Shown: positions 16,957-26,537, counted from the stretch's first letter. The stretch: 43,946 nt of DNA from Methanosarcinales archaeon (GCA_031260345.1 JAIRKA010000047.1:1-43946), one strand, 5' to 3'. Notes: generated from the sequence alone by a model not told the origin. Numbers and translations: made by a program.

Positions 16957-17018
16957 TTTGACCGGCCTGAAGAGGCGGTCAAACTTGGAGCTTTGACCGA
17001 TCCGGCAGGAGCGGTCAA
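16957..17018 (-). repeat. Two tandem TTGACCG..CGGTCAA palindromes upstream of the RND gene
   Basis: Stem 1 (16957-16983) pairs TTTGACCG with CGGTCAAA around GGCCTGAAGAGG. Stem 2 (16993-17018) pairs TTGACCG with CGGTCAA around a TCC/GGA inner stem. On the minus strand stem 2 plus AAAGCTC nearly equals the palindrome at 5616-5642. They would lie in the RND mRNA leader and might affect its expression. Confidence 0.8.
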
Positions 17019-17280
17019 TCATTAGAGTAAAGCACCAAGCGGTTTTTGTTTTTAATCGATCGTAATCGTTATAAAATAACAATAATTGACTCTATTGTAA
17101 ACTCAATCATTTCAGAAGGTGAACAATAGATTTTGGTTATATATAACTTCCGAAGAGCACGTTTTTTATTTCGGGAGATGATTGTTTAAAACAGTTCAAC
17201 ATTGCCAAACAGTTAAAAACAAAATGTGAACGAACTTTATCGTTCGTTCCTTTTTAAAAAAACAAATCGTATAAAAAAGA
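17019..17280. other. Intergenic region: RND promoter and terminator of the 57-residue gene
   Basis: The minus-strand TATA-like GTTATATATAAC sits near 17137-17148, and another AT-rich box (TTATTTTATAACG) near 17063-17080. A GAACGA..TCGTTC stem near 17228 followed on the minus strand by T-rich sequence may end the small gene at 17281. No further gene is seen. Confidence 0.4.
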
Positions 17281-17454
17281 TTATTTTGCGAGAGCTTTGG
17301 GTGATCTCTTCAAATATCTTCTTTTGTGTCCGGAAGAGGTAAATCTCTGTGCCGGTCCCGGGTGCGCTTTTGTGCTCAACCCGCTCTCGACTTTCTTTGC
17401 GTTTCCTTTTCTTCCTTTAACTTTGACCCAAACAATACTTCCTGTCTTGCCCAT
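17281..17454 (-). CDS. Small basic conserved-looking protein, 57 residues
   Basis: Below the ORF track cutoff. The minus strand encodes [20 protein letters not shown] and ends with a basic [15 protein letters not shown] segment; a HPGPAQRF motif lies in the middle. A consensus AAGGAGGACTG ribosome site 7-8 bases before the ATG and its own leader support a real gene. It resembles a small methanogen family that I recall as DUF5350, but I cannot confirm the match. The high Lys/Arg content and lack of hydrophobic spans suggest a nucleic-acid or ribosome-associated protein; that is inference only. The plus-strand ORF 17297-17530 is its shadow. Confidence 0.75.
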   Translation of the reverse strand: MGKTGSIVWVKVKGRKGNAKKVESGLSTKAHPGPAQRFTSSGHKRRYLKRSPKALAK

Positions 17455-17759
17455 AATCAGTCCTCCTTCTTTATTTTATGTATCCTTAATTGAATTGCGA
17501 ATAAGTTATGAATGTCATATTTTGATTTAAACTATGAATTTAAAAAACAATACCGTGCACGATATTATTAACTGTGTTTTTCGGATTGCCGCCGAGAAAT
17601 CCGAGTTTTACAATAAGTGTAAAATTGTAAAATGATAAAGATTTGAAAAGTAATCGTCATCTTTAAGGTTTGACTACTACACTTTTACAAATATAAATCT
17701 TACGTTTTTCATTTCGGTCCGAACATCAAGTTTAATAAATAAAAAGCTTTTTTTCATTC
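17455..17759. other. Divergent promoter region
   Basis: The gap of 305 bases is AT-rich with no coding ORF. TTTAATAAATAAAA at 17730-17743 is a TATA-like box about 25 bases before the ATG at 17760, implying a leaderless or very short-leader transcript to the right. AAAGAAGGAGG at the left edge belongs to the minus-strand small gene. Confidence 0.45.
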
Positions 17760-18464
17760 ATGAAAAAAGCGGAATCGGATTTGGAATATTTTGAAGATGA
17801 GAAAGAAGCGCTCGCCGGTTATTCAAAATCTCATTTTTTGGAAGTCGTTCAAGATGTCGGCTTTGAATGTGATTTTTGCGGTAAATGCTGTACACGCGCT
17901 TTTAATGATCACGTTTATCTGCTCAAAGAAGACATCTCCCGCATTTTTGAAACAGACGCTGATGCAGCTGATGCGTTTATCCCGTCTCCTTATTTCGATT
18001 TTTGTGACCAGAGTGGCCGTTTTTATGTTTCCGGCTACAGTTTGAAAACTCAAGGCGATGAAGTCGGCAGCTGTATTTTTTTGGAAAACGACCGCTGCCG
18101 GATTTATGACAACCGTCCGCTGATCTGCCGCGTTTATCCTTATATGATTCACCGCGAAACGGACGATTCGGGTTTATATGATTGGCGCGAAATAAGCGGC
18201 CTCAATGAACACGGACTCTACGGCGCCGAAATAAGCGAAAAAGAGGCCGCCGATATTTTTGAAATGACGAAAAAGTACGAATCGGGGTACATCTCTCAAG
18301 AAATCGAATTTCTGCGCGCGGTTTCCAATCATTTTGCCAAAAATAAGCTGAAACATATCCCGAAAATTTACGACAATAGAATTCGGGATTTTGAAAAAGG
18401 AGAGGTTGTAACGGTTTTTGTTTATTACGACGGCGCTTTTCATGAACATGAAGTGCAAAAATGA
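17760..18464 (+). CDS. YkgJ-family CxxCxxCC cluster protein
   Basis: The 234-residue protein carries the CxxCxxCC signature at C37-C40-C43-C44 (CDFCGKCC) and the second conserved block RCRIYDNRPLICRVYP near 115-130, as in the UPF0153/YkgJ family (zinc or iron-chelating, often annotated Fe-S oxidoreductase). No substrate is established for the family. The ATG has no Shine-Dalgarno sequence but lies about 25 bases after a TATA-like box, so translation is probably leaderless. The C-terminal 80 residues are charged and less conserved. It is followed directly by long repeat copy B, so it is likely monocistronic. Confidence 0.85.
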   Translation: MKKAESDLEYFEDEKEALAGYSKSHFLEVVQDVGFECDFCGKCCTRAFNDHVYLLKEDISRIFETDADAADAFIPSPYFDFCDQSGRFYVSGYSLKTQGDEVGSCIFLENDRCRIYDNRPLICRVYPYMIHRETDDSGLYDWREISGLNEHGLYGAEISEKEAADIFEMTKKYESGYISQEIEFLRAVSNHFAKNKLKHIPKIYDNRIRDFEKGEVVTVFVYYDGAFHEHEVQK

Positions 18465-18491
18465 CGGATTCATTTATTCAATTTCTTTTAA

Positions 18492-18656
18492 AAATGAGGA
18501 GCGGGTTGAAGCAGTGAAATTAAAAGCGGAGCGGCTCGCGCGCGGCAACTGAGGCGGCAAGCGCAAACCTGAAGGCAGCAGCGGCAACACAAACCTGTTG
18601 GCAATCGCAGCCCTGTTCGCGTTAGCGAACGGATGTGATAAAGAAGAGCAGATGCA
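18492..18656 (+). repeat. Long interspersed repeat, copy B (without terminal hairpin)
   Basis: The head AAAAGCGGAGCGGCTCGCGC is followed by a variable GCGGCAA-rich middle, then GTTCGC-GTTA-GCGAAC and GGATGTGATAAAGAAGAGCA. The sequence before the head (GGGTTGAA..) also aligns with copies A and E. The terminal hairpin and tail seen in A and E are missing, so this is a short version. Confidence 0.85.
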
Positions 18657-18804
18657 CACAAGCATACGCAAACAGTTCTCCAAAGTTCGAATTTAACAAA
18701 TTTCACGAAAACTTGATGTTTGTTTTTCAATGCTGAAAAAATCAAAATGAAATGAAGTCAGAAATAAAAAGAAGAGGTGGCTGAAATACCGCCAATTAGC
18801 AAAA

Positions 18805-19608
18805 TTAAGATTTCTCTTCAATAAATTTGACATTAGAGTAATCTGTTTTTCCGAGCATGCGTTTGTAGAAAACAAACCAGGGCGTGTCGATAATACCGAT
18901 AAACACTTTAATAACGAGCTGACCGACAATTAAGCCTGCGACAATTTCCCACGGAAGGCCGCCAATGATATAGAACGCAACGGTCACGAAAATAAAGGAA
19001 TCGACTGCCAAACTGACAGCATCCGTTAACAATGAGCGGAGCCAAATGTACGGGTTTAGAAAAGCGTCTCCCGAAAAAGCGAGTTCCCTTGGAAGAAGCT
19101 TCTTCTTGATATAAGAGAACATGTAAGCGTCAAGCAATGAGCAAACTAAAAAAGCAATCCAGCTTGCAATCGTCACGCCGACGCTGAGCGCGAAAATGGA
19201 AGTCCAAGCTTCACTCAATTCAAAGAAGGGAGCTGCCGGAATGTAAACGGCCATTGCGATAAACATAACGAAAAGAACCTGTGTGCCGAATGCAATCATA
19301 ACGGCAGCGACGGCTTTTTTTCTGCCGTAAACTTCGTTAATCATGTCAAGAACCAGCGCAATAAACGGATAAAGAATTGCAGCGGCCGGCGCTACTAAAA
19401 GAATCTCGTGACCGAACCAGGTTCCGAAATCAAATGTTGCCAATTTGGTCGCAATCACTTGAGAACTGAGCAGGTAGGCAACAAAAAACGCCGTCAGAGC
19501 GGCAAATCCGTAGGCCGGATATTTTTTAATGATTTTAACGGATGAAAGCGTAACGATCGTTATCGTAATAACCCAAAGAAGAGCAACAAACAAAAGATTA
19601 TAATCCAT
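18805..19608 (-). CDS. yhhQ: Queuosine/preQ0-type precursor transporter (YhhQ/VUT family)
   Basis: The 267-residue integral membrane protein has about six or seven spans and matches the VUT_1/YhhQ family (PF02592): a LSSQVIATKLATFDFG segment, LDMINEVYGRKKA in the cytosolic loop, and a LLTDAVSLAVDSFIFV helix. YhhQ imports queuine precursors in bacteria. In archaea the likely cargo would be a 7-deazaguanine such as preQ0 for archaeosine in tRNA, which is inference. It is divergent from cca, with a shared 164-base promoter region. No queuosine or archaeosine synthesis genes are seen in this window. Confidence 0.87.
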   Translation of the reverse strand: MDYNLLFVALLWVITITIVTLSSVKIIKKYPAYGFAALTAFFVAYLLSSQVIATKLATFDFGTWFGHEILLVAPAAAILYPFIALVLDMINEVYGRKKAVAAVMIAFGTQVLFVMFIAMAVYIPAAPFFELSEAWTSIFALSVGVTIASWIAFLVCSLLDAYMFSYIKKKLLPRELAFSGDAFLNPYIWLRSLLTDAVSLAVDSFIFVTVAFYIIGGLPWEIVAGLIVGQLVIKVFIGIIDTPWFVFYKRMLGKTDYSNVKFIEEKS

Positions 19609-19772
19609 AAATGTAAACCTCGCTTGACCTAAATCCGTCTCTTATATAAAAAGTGATTTGAAAAGGGCGGAAAACCCAAAAGACGAAAAATCAAAAAAAT
19701 CAGCACCATAACTAATTATAAATATTTTTCAAACCCATTCAAATGAAATAAGTTTTAGAAAAAAGGATAAAC

Positions 19773-21182
19773 ATGACTGTTGAGAACATGACCGCCGACT
19801 CAAAAAAAGAAAAAATCAATGAAATTCGAGCCGAGATTTTAAAGCGTATCCGCCCGACAGATGCGGAAAAAACAAAACTCGAAACGATTCGAAAAGGCGT
19901 TATTGACGATATTGCCCGAATTGCACAGGAGCAGGGACAATGCGACATCCTGCCGCTTTCCGTCGGCTCAGCCGAAAGAAATACGTGGCTTCACGGCAAT
20001 CATGACATTGATGTTTTCATTTCATATCCGGAAGACATTTCTTTTGATGAATTTCACAAAAGAAGCCGCCTGCTTTTAATGGCAATGGCAAAAACGGGTG
20101 ATTCTTGGGAAGACCGTCACTCCGAGCATCCGTACATTCATATCAAAAAAGAGGGGTTTGAAATTGATTTGGTTCCCTGTTTCCGCGTGAAAAGCGGCGC
20201 TGACATCAAATCCGCCGTTGACAGAACACCGTTTCATTGCGCTTACATTAAAGAAAACATCAGCGGCCTCGAGGACGATGTTTTGATGATGAAGCAGTTT
20301 ATGAAAGGAACCGGCGTTTACGGCTCGGAAGTCAGAACGGGCGGCTTTTCCGGCTACTTGACGGAAATTTTAACCATTTATTACGGGGGTTTTGTCGGCG
20401 TTTTGGAACACGCTTCAAATTGGAAACATGGGACGGTTATTGATATGGCCGACCATCAAACATTGGAACACGAAAATCCGCTTGTCGTCGTCGATCCGAC
20501 AGACCCGAAAAGAAACGTAGCTGCCGCTTTATCACTGACAAAATTCGCTCTTTTTATTGACCGCGCCCGCACCTTCTTGAAAAGTCCGAGTTTGGATTAT
20601 TTTACGCCGAAAAGCTATCCGCCGATGACCGCGGCCGAGTTTGAGAAAACGATGACGGCACGCGGAACCGGAATGATCGGCATTTCATTTCAAACGCCTC
20701 CCAAAGCGGAAGATACGCTTTATCCGCAGCTTTTCAGAATGGAAAAGTCACTGGAAGAACTGCTGACAAGAAACGAGTTTACCGTCGTCAATACATTTTC
20801 GTGGGCCGAAGCCGGAGGAAAAAGCATTGTCTTTGTCGAACTTTTAAGCACTGTGCTTCCGCCGCTTCAAAAAAGGGTCGGCCCACCCGTTTGGAACGCC
20901 GAAAACGCCGAATCGTTCTGCAAGAAATACAAAAACAACCCGAGCACATTCTCTTTTGCGATCGAAAACGAAAGATACGCCGCGGAGATTCCAAGAAAGT
21001 ATAAAACGGCTGAATATTTGATTGAGGATATGATTTTCAAGGAAACGGCTTTGGGGCGCCATGTCCGCGATTCCATGAAGAACGGCTATGAGGTGCTGAG
21101 AGAAAAAGAGATTATGGAAGTCAAAGGCGACCCTTTTTGGAAATTCATGAATGAAAAATTAACGGCTCAAATTAAGCCTTAA
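19773..21182 (+). CDS. cca: CCA-adding enzyme (archaeal class I tRNA nucleotidyltransferase)
   Basis: The 469-residue enzyme adds CCA to tRNA 3' ends. The nucleotidyltransferase motif is GSAERNTWLHGNHDIDVF with G65-S66 and catalytic D78 and D80; the third carboxylate is D132 in GFEIDLVPCF. The following region (YGSEVRTGGFSGYLTEIL) is the archaeal class I central domain. Length is normal. The AAAAGGATAA ribosome site fits ATG 19773. The two complete tRNA-Pro genes at about 36.9 kb lack an encoded CCA, so this activity is needed for them. It is probably monocistronic; repeat DNA follows. Confidence 0.95.
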   Translation: MTVENMTADSKKEKINEIRAEILKRIRPTDAEKTKLETIRKGVIDDIARIAQEQGQCDILPLSVGSAERNTWLHGNHDIDVFISYPEDISFDEFHKRSRLLLMAMAKTGDSWEDRHSEHPYIHIKKEGFEIDLVPCFRVKSGADIKSAVDRTPFHCAYIKENISGLEDDVLMMKQFMKGTGVYGSEVRTGGFSGYLTEILTIYYGGFVGVLEHASNWKHGTVIDMADHQTLEHENPLVVVDPTDPKRNVAAALSLTKFALFIDRARTFLKSPSLDYFTPKSYPPMTAAEFEKTMTARGTGMIGISFQTPPKAEDTLYPQLFRMEKSLEELLTRNEFTVVNTFSWAEAGGKSIVFVELLSTVLPPLQKRVGPPVWNAENAESFCKKYKNNPSTFSFAIENERYAAEIPRKYKTAEYLIEDMIFKETALGRHVRDSMKNGYEVLREKEIMEVKGDPFWKFMNEKLTAQIKP

Positions 21183-21225
21183 AATAGAAAAGCGGGGACG
21201 AGTTTCCCTCTCTTTTTTTGAAAAA

Positions 21226-21565
21226 ATGGAGCGGCTCGCGCGCGAGGCGGCAGTCAAGAAACCAACTCCAATTTTCTGATTCAATCAACAAGCAGGCGTT
21301 GTAAATGAATTATTTTTGTCGCGGGGAAATAAACCGCATTTTTCGCTTCCGTTCGCCGCTTCGCGCCGCCCGGAATCAAAAATTGCGGGTCGTTACGTGA
21401 ACTTTTCATATCTTGATTCAAAAACGAAACATCGTTTTTATTATAATTTTCTTTAAACTCGAACGCTGTTATTCATTTCTTATCTAAAACATTTTTAATT
21501 TTAGGGCTTATTGGGCGTTCGGGTTTCATTTTAGATTAAGAAAAGCCGATGTTTCGGTTTTATAC
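21226..21565 (+). repeat. Long interspersed repeat, copy C (divergent, no GTGATAA box)
   Basis: It starts with ATGGAGCGGCTCGCGCGCGA and lacks the middle and the GTGATAA box. It keeps a CCGCA..TGCGG hairpin at 21334-21388, the GGTCGTTACGTGAAC block, GAAACATCG, and a tail with TTTTAGGGCTTATTGGGCGT that aligns with copy E near 30745. CGAAACATCG (21426-21435) is matched by CGATGTTTCG (21547-21556) as an inverted repeat. Confidence 0.75.
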
Positions 21566-21645
21566 AAGTAAATGAAAAACCAAAACAACCACCTCCAACG
21601 ATGAGTTTCATGAGGGGCGGCGCGAAGCGGCGAACCGGATGCGAA
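21341..21645. repeat. 31-bp inverted repeat pair enclosing about 240 bp
   Basis: 21341-21371 (TTCGCTTCC..GCCGCTTCGCGCCGCCC) and 21615-21645 (GGGCGGCGCGAAGCGGCGAA..) are inverted copies with about 28 of 31 positions matching. The enclosed DNA contains the tail of repeat C. CTCCAAC and GTTGGAG form a further stem around the right arm (about 21593-21670). Confidence 0.8.
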
Positions 21646-21951
21646 GCGAGTGAAAGGAGGAGTTGGAGATTCGCACCCATATAAAACAACGAAAACAAAA
21701 CACTTACTTTTTTAAGCCTTATTCTTGAAAATGCTGTAAAGAATCATTTTTTAGTTTTATCAGCTTTTCAGGTTTATATATTTTATAAAGCCGATGCTGT
21801 TTTCACTCAAAATTTATTGGAAAAAAACAGAGAACAATTATTAAAGCGTAACGAAAAACGGAGCGACTCGCGCGAGGCGGCACAAAACTAAAAAAAGAAA
21901 AGGAAACGGAAAAAACATTTCCCGTTTCATAATTTATTTTTGGGTTTTGAA
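21646..21951. other. Intergenic repeat remnant and aglB terminator
   Basis: No gene seen. A remnant of the long repeat head, AACGGAGCGACTCGCGCGAG, lies at about 21857-21876. A GAAACGG..CCGTTTC stem at 21903-21928 followed on the minus strand by CTTTTCTTTTTTTAG is the likely aglB terminator. Confidence 0.7.
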
Positions 21952-24900
21952 TCAGACCGCAACGGTGTTCCCTCTCAAAACATCAGTTTCGGTGACGTCA
22001 ACACTGAATTCACCGGTGCTTTTCGTGATCAGGTATCTGCCGATTGGTCTGACAGCGAAATTAGTTTCACCGTCTATCGGACCGGTTGTCGAGTACGGAA
22101 CTGTGAAAGAGTAAGCTCCGCTTGCATCCGCGTTAACAGTCTGACGGTAGGTGAAGACACGGTTCTGGTTTGTCTGAATTGTTAAAGCCAGTTGAACCGT
22201 TTCGTTCGGCGCGGCAGTTCCGCTGATAACGGCACCTTCTACAAATTCAAAGATCTTAACGTAGCCTGTGTTTGTTTCGGGTATATTTCCGGAATAACGT
22301 TGGTTGAAAAGAGTCTTGTAGAGGATTTCCTGCCAGGACATATGAGTGTTTGGACTGTAGGCTCGGGACTCGTAAACCATGCGGTACTGTTCCAAGCCAG
22401 CTGCGTCCAGCATATGCAGGCGGAAAACCATTGAATTGAAATAGCGGTCACTGCCGATGATACTCTGATTCTGCCCGCCGATGTTGACTATGGTGCGATA
22501 ATCGTTCGTATCCAAAGTCCACGCCGTCATCGCATAGAATTTGCTCATGCCGGATGCCATTTCAATGTCCGTTACAATGAAGCGAGCACCAAAAAGACCC
22601 TCGCGCGGGTCAATGTCATACAATACGCTTGTTGCTGCTGCCTCCGTTTCGGCAACGAAGAACGGCGCTGCGCCCGGAATCATGTCGTCCGTGATGCTGC
22701 CGCGGCGACCGCCGACACCGGCCTGGAACGGATTGGCATTCACCATGCGCTCTCCGATGACCTGCAGCCAATGGCCGTAGTCCCACCAAGACAGCACGCC
22801 GTAAGCTGTGCCGGGGTAATCAAATGGAACAGTACTCACCTGATTCACGAAGAATTCAACGCCGAAAAGGTTTCTGTTGCCTGAAGTACCGTTGCCGTCA
22901 GGGTCTTGGGGCGGCATTTCATAGCGGCCGTACCAGTCCAAACCGATTTCGGGTGTGTTGTCGCGGAGCCACAAAGAAGATTCAATCCAAGCTTCGTTCG
23001 GACCGCCCGTGCCTGACACATATTGAGATGTCAGATTGAAAGTCGGAACCAAAAGAACACCGAGAGCAACCACTAAGACGACTGCCGCAATAACAATCTT
23101 TTCATTGCCGTTGTCTGCTTTTACTTTCACCTTTGAAGATTCGCGGCGCACCTTCGCGCTTTCCTGCTTTGATGAATAGACAGGAGCAGGCTCTATCTTT
23201 TTGGCGCGGCCCTCTTTGGAGAAGTTTTTCTTAAGGGTCTTCCAAGCTTCATCCGCTTGAACGGCGCGCATGAGCTCCATAAAGAGCCAGGACGTCATGA
23301 TGAGGACCGGGAGGACAAAGTAGTAGCTGAATCTGTTCTGCTGAACCATCGCCCAAAGCAGCATGACTGTCCAAACAACGAGGAGAACTTTTTCCATGCT
23401 GTTGTTTTTGGCCGCAGTGTAAGCTATAATCGGCAAAGCGATAAGCCAAAGATACCCCATAACAGAAAAAGTCCAATACAGATTGCCCGCTCTGCCTGAG
23501 AATAAAATAAGCATGAGGAAGGCAACTGCCCAGCCGGCCAGCAATAACTTCTTAATGCGTGAATCGCGAATGTAAGAAGTTGCAGCGAGTATCAGAATGA
23601 CCACGAAAACGGCGAGAAGCACTATAAAGAAAAGCGGGTTGACAGCGTCTCCGAAATAAGGAGAAGCTTCACCGATTGTTAAAGCACCGCCTGTTCTTGT
23701 AAAGAACCCAACAACACTCAATATTGCAGTTCTGACAGTACTTGAAATCAAACTGCCGACAACTGCAACAAACAGAGCGAGGCCGGCAAGAATGCCCGGA
23801 TAATAAAGTCTGTTCAGTTTCTTCTTTTCAAGCACATAAGAAAGGGCGGCCATAAAGAGTATTGCAAGAATACCTGCGCTGAGAGCTACAATATGGAGGG
23901 TTCTGTATATGCCGATTTGCGGTACAGGGAGAATGACCAGAAGGTCAGCGAGGAAAATGACGATGCCGATAAGGGCAATGGAAGCTGTTCCTTCGCCTCT
24001 CAGGTGATTAATCACCATTTGAATCGTGATGTAAACGCCGATGATAAAAGCGAAGAGAAGAGCGCCTTCCCAAACAAGCGTGTAAGCGCCTAATGCAATA
24101 CCGGTTAAAATCGCGTAAGGCAAAAAGGGTTTGATTGCTGAAAATTTGCCTTTGAAGAGTTCTTCATAAGTTATCTTTTTATCACGCAATTTCAAAAGCG
24201 CCAAGGCCAAGAATATGATAACGACTGTACTGAAAAGAACTTCGGCGACGTGGTGGTCATTAAAACCGATGGTACTTCTTGACAGGAATTGACCCGGAGC
24301 GACAGCCAAAAGGAAAGCGGTCAAGAGACCGATGTTTCTGCTCTTGAAGATTGTCTTTGCAACGAAGTAAGCGGCAACGACACAGACGGCTGCAAGAACA
24401 CAGGGCCAGTAAGCCGCAATGGTCATTGCATACGCTTCGGTCGTGTTGCCTGTGATAAGCTGAAGGGCTTTAATAACAGCAACCAAAATATAATCATAAA
24501 GAGGAGCGAACTCCTGAAGCGTTCCGAACGGATAAGTCGTGGCCGGATCAAACCAAAGAAAACTGGGCCAATTATGCATCAGGAAATCTATATTTCTCCA
24601 GTGATACCACGGGTCGTTTTCACCGAAGCGGATAAATCCGTTTGACAGAAAAACGCCGTCTCTTGGTATGATACGGATGTAAAAAGCAAGCAAAGCGGAA
24701 AGCAGAACGCCGATACCGTAAAGAGCGCTTGTCATTAATTTGTTTTTGTCTTTATACTCATCCAAGAAGCCTTTCTTTTCGGACTTCTTTTTCGCGTCTT
24801 CAGATGACGCTGTCGCTTCTTCGGTGCGGGCTTCACCTGATTCAGCCATCATAGAATCCGCGCGAGCGGACTCTTCTGGAGCATATTGTCCCGAAGCCGC

Positions 24901-24984
24901 TGCATCTGTATTCGATGCTGCGGTGTCCGAATCATTGGAAACGCGGCGTCCTGAAGTTTGCCTACGGGTATTTTTTTTCGCCAA
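21952..24984 (-). CDS. aglB: Oligosaccharyltransferase AglB (STT3 family)
   Basis: A 1010-residue membrane enzyme that transfers lipid-linked glycans to Asn in N-x-S/T sequons on the outer face of the membrane. The first catalytic Asp lies in GENDPWYHWRN (D124), the WWDYG motif is at 733-737, and the later DIEMASGMSKFYAM stretch fits the archaeal DK-type motif region. About 13 membrane spans occupy residues 84-660, followed by a soluble C-terminal domain. The first 80 residues form a Ser/Ala/Glu-rich cytosolic extension that is not needed for the fold. The likely targets include the COG1361 and adhesin-like proteins in this window. It appears monocistronic and no other agl genes are nearby. 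Confidence 0.95.
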   Translation of the reverse strand: MAKKNTRRQTSGRRVSNDSDTAASNTDAAASGQYAPEESARADSMMAESGEARTEEATASSEDAKKKSEKKGFLDEYKDKNKLMTSALYGIGVLLSALLAFYIRIIPRDGVFLSNGFIRFGENDPWYHWRNIDFLMHNWPSFLWFDPATTYPFGTLQEFAPLYDYILVAVIKALQLITGNTTEAYAMTIAAYWPCVLAAVCVVAAYFVAKTIFKSRNIGLLTAFLLAVAPGQFLSRSTIGFNDHHVAEVLFSTVVIIFLALALLKLRDKKITYEELFKGKFSAIKPFLPYAILTGIALGAYTLVWEGALLFAFIIGVYITIQMVINHLRGEGTASIALIGIVIFLADLLVILPVPQIGIYRTLHIVALSAGILAILFMAALSYVLEKKKLNRLYYPGILAGLALFVAVVGSLISSTVRTAILSVVGFFTRTGGALTIGEASPYFGDAVNPLFFIVLLAVFVVILILAATSYIRDSRIKKLLLAGWAVAFLMLILFSGRAGNLYWTFSVMGYLWLIALPIIAYTAAKNNSMEKVLLVVWTVMLLWAMVQQNRFSYYFVLPVLIMTSWLFMELMRAVQADEAWKTLKKNFSKEGRAKKIEPAPVYSSKQESAKVRRESSKVKVKADNGNEKIVIAAVVLVVALGVLLVPTFNLTSQYVSGTGGPNEAWIESSLWLRDNTPEIGLDWYGRYEMPPQDPDGNGTSGNRNLFGVEFFVNQVSTVPFDYPGTAYGVLSWWDYGHWLQVIGERMVNANPFQAGVGGRRGSITDDMIPGAAPFFVAETEAAATSVLYDIDPREGLFGARFIVTDIEMASGMSKFYAMTAWTLDTNDYRTIVNIGGQNQSIIGSDRYFNSMVFRLHMLDAAGLEQYRMVYESRAYSPNTHMSWQEILYKTLFNQRYSGNIPETNTGYVKIFEFVEGAVISGTAAPNETVQLALTIQTNQNRVFTYRQTVNADASGAYSFTVPYSTTGPIDGETNFAVRPIGRYLITKSTGEFSVDVTETDVLRGNTVAV

Positions 24985-25250
24985 GATAATAACCTCAATT
25001 AGCTTAAATTTTGATACTCATGCAAATTTTACTCATGTAAAATTAATACAATCATAATGCAAAAGTATTCAAAAAGTATTGATTCAAAGCCGTTTGAATG
25101 AATGCAATGCGGCAAAATGAATCAATCAGTACATAAATAAAAGAATAATTCAATACAAGCTATTTAATTTTAACCTATCTTGCCCCTCTTTAAGCTTTTC
25201 GTTTTTGAAAAAAGAGTAAAGTTTATGAAAGTTCAGACATTGTTTCACTT

Positions 25251-26537
25251 ATGATTTTCAAAAATTTGTCCGAACTTTCCGACTCGGATTTAAATCAATT
25301 GCTTTCGCGCGGAAAAGGGCTGGCAGATGTCGGCTCCATCGTAGACGCAATTTTAGAGAATGTCAAAGCGAACGGAGACGCGGCGATTTTGGAATATGCC
25401 AAGCAGTTTGATAAAGCGGATTTGAAAACGCTCGCCGTCACGCCTGCTGAAGTCGAAGAAGCAATTGCGTCCCTGGATTCAAATTTATTGAAACACTTGC
25501 GGCAGGCGGCTGAAAACATTCGCCGCTTCCACGCCGCTCAGCTGCCGAAGGAAATCTGGTACATCGAGGATACGCCCGGAATTGTTTTGGGACAGAAAAC
25601 GATTCCGCTTTCAAAAGTCGGCTGCTACGTCCCCGGCGGGCGCGCCAGCTACCCGTCCACCGTTTTGATGACAGCGCTGCCGGCAAAAGTGGCAGGCGTC
25701 TCAAAAGTAATTGTCTGCACCCCCCCCCGCGCTGACGGAACAGTGCACCCGCTGACGCTTGCTGCCTGTAAAATTGCAGGCGTTGACATGATTTTCAAAA
25801 CGGGCGGCGCACAGGCGATTGCCGGCATGGCGTACGGAACGAAAAGCATCCCGCAGGTTGACAAGATTGTCGGCCCCGGAAACGTGTTCGTGACTTACGC
25901 GAAAATGAAAGTGAGGGATGAGGTCGAAATTGATTTCCCGGCCGGCCCGAGTGAAGTTTTAATTATTGCGGATGACTTCGCGGAACCGAAAATGACTGCC
26001 GCCGATATTTTAGCGCAGGCGGAACACGATCCGGATTCTGTTTCCGTATTGGTGACGCCTTCCGAAAAGTTTGCGAAAGCGGTTTTTGAAGAAGTGGAAA
26101 AGCAAGTAAAAACCGCTCAACGAAAAGAAATAATTGACGCGTCTTTGAAAAATTCGGCAATTCTGATTACGAAAAACATGGACGAATGCATTGAATTTTC
26201 AAACCGATTCGGACCCGAGCACTTGCAAATAATGGTTGACTCTGAAATTGAAGATTTAATTTTGAATCAGATTCAAAATGTCGGGTCCGTTTTCATCGGA
26301 AACTACGCGCCTGTTCCGGCCGGTGACTATGCGTCGGGAACAAATCACGTTCTGCCGACTTCTGGCTATGCTCGGATGTATTCAGGACTTAACACCGCTC
26401 ACTTTTTGAAATCATTCACGATTCAAAGAATCAGCAAAGAAGGGCTGAGTGAGATTAAAGATGCCGTTATTGGTTTGGCGGAAACGGAAGGTCTTTTTGA
26501 ACATGCGGAAGCGATTCGAAAACGTTTTGAAGAGTAA
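25251..26537 (+). CDS. hisD: Histidinol dehydrogenase
   Basis: HisD oxidises L-histidinol twice with NAD to give histidine. The 428-residue protein shows the family landmarks in order: [58 protein letters not shown] (zinc region), GPEHLQIM (catalytic Glu-His) and SGTNHVLPT. Length is standard. A run of nine C residues (25720-25728) falls inside the codons for CTPPR and is a potential slippage site, but the frame is intact. No clear Shine-Dalgarno sequence is seen. hisC lies 13 kb away, so the his genes here are scattered. Confidence 0.96.
   Translation: MIFKNLSELSDSDLNQLLSRGKGLADVGSIVDAILENVKANGDAAILEYAKQFDKADLKTLAVTPAEVEEAIASLDSNLLKHLRQAAENIRRFHAAQLPKEIWYIEDTPGIVLGQKTIPLSKVGCYVPGGRASYPSTVLMTALPAKVAGVSKVIVCTPPRADGTVHPLTLAACKIAGVDMIFKTGGAQAIAGMAYGTKSIPQVDKIVGPGNVFVTYAKMKVRDEVEIDFPAGPSEVLIIADDFAEPKMTAADILAQAEHDPDSVSVLVTPSEKFAKAVFEEVEKQVKTAQRKEIIDASLKNSAILITKNMDECIEFSNRFGPEHLQIMVDSEIEDLILNQIQNVGSVFIGNYAPVPAGDYASGTNHVLPTSGYARMYSGLNTAHFLKSFTIQRISKEGLSEIKDAVIGLAETEGLFEHAEAIRKRFEE

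Noticed and set aside
17297-17530. Plus-strand 77-residue ORF
   Set aside because: Shadow of the minus-strand 57-residue gene, which has the ribosome site and protein-like composition.
21183-21951. Insertion sequence with transposase
   Set aside because: Inverted repeats exist but no ORF of transposase size or motif lies between them.
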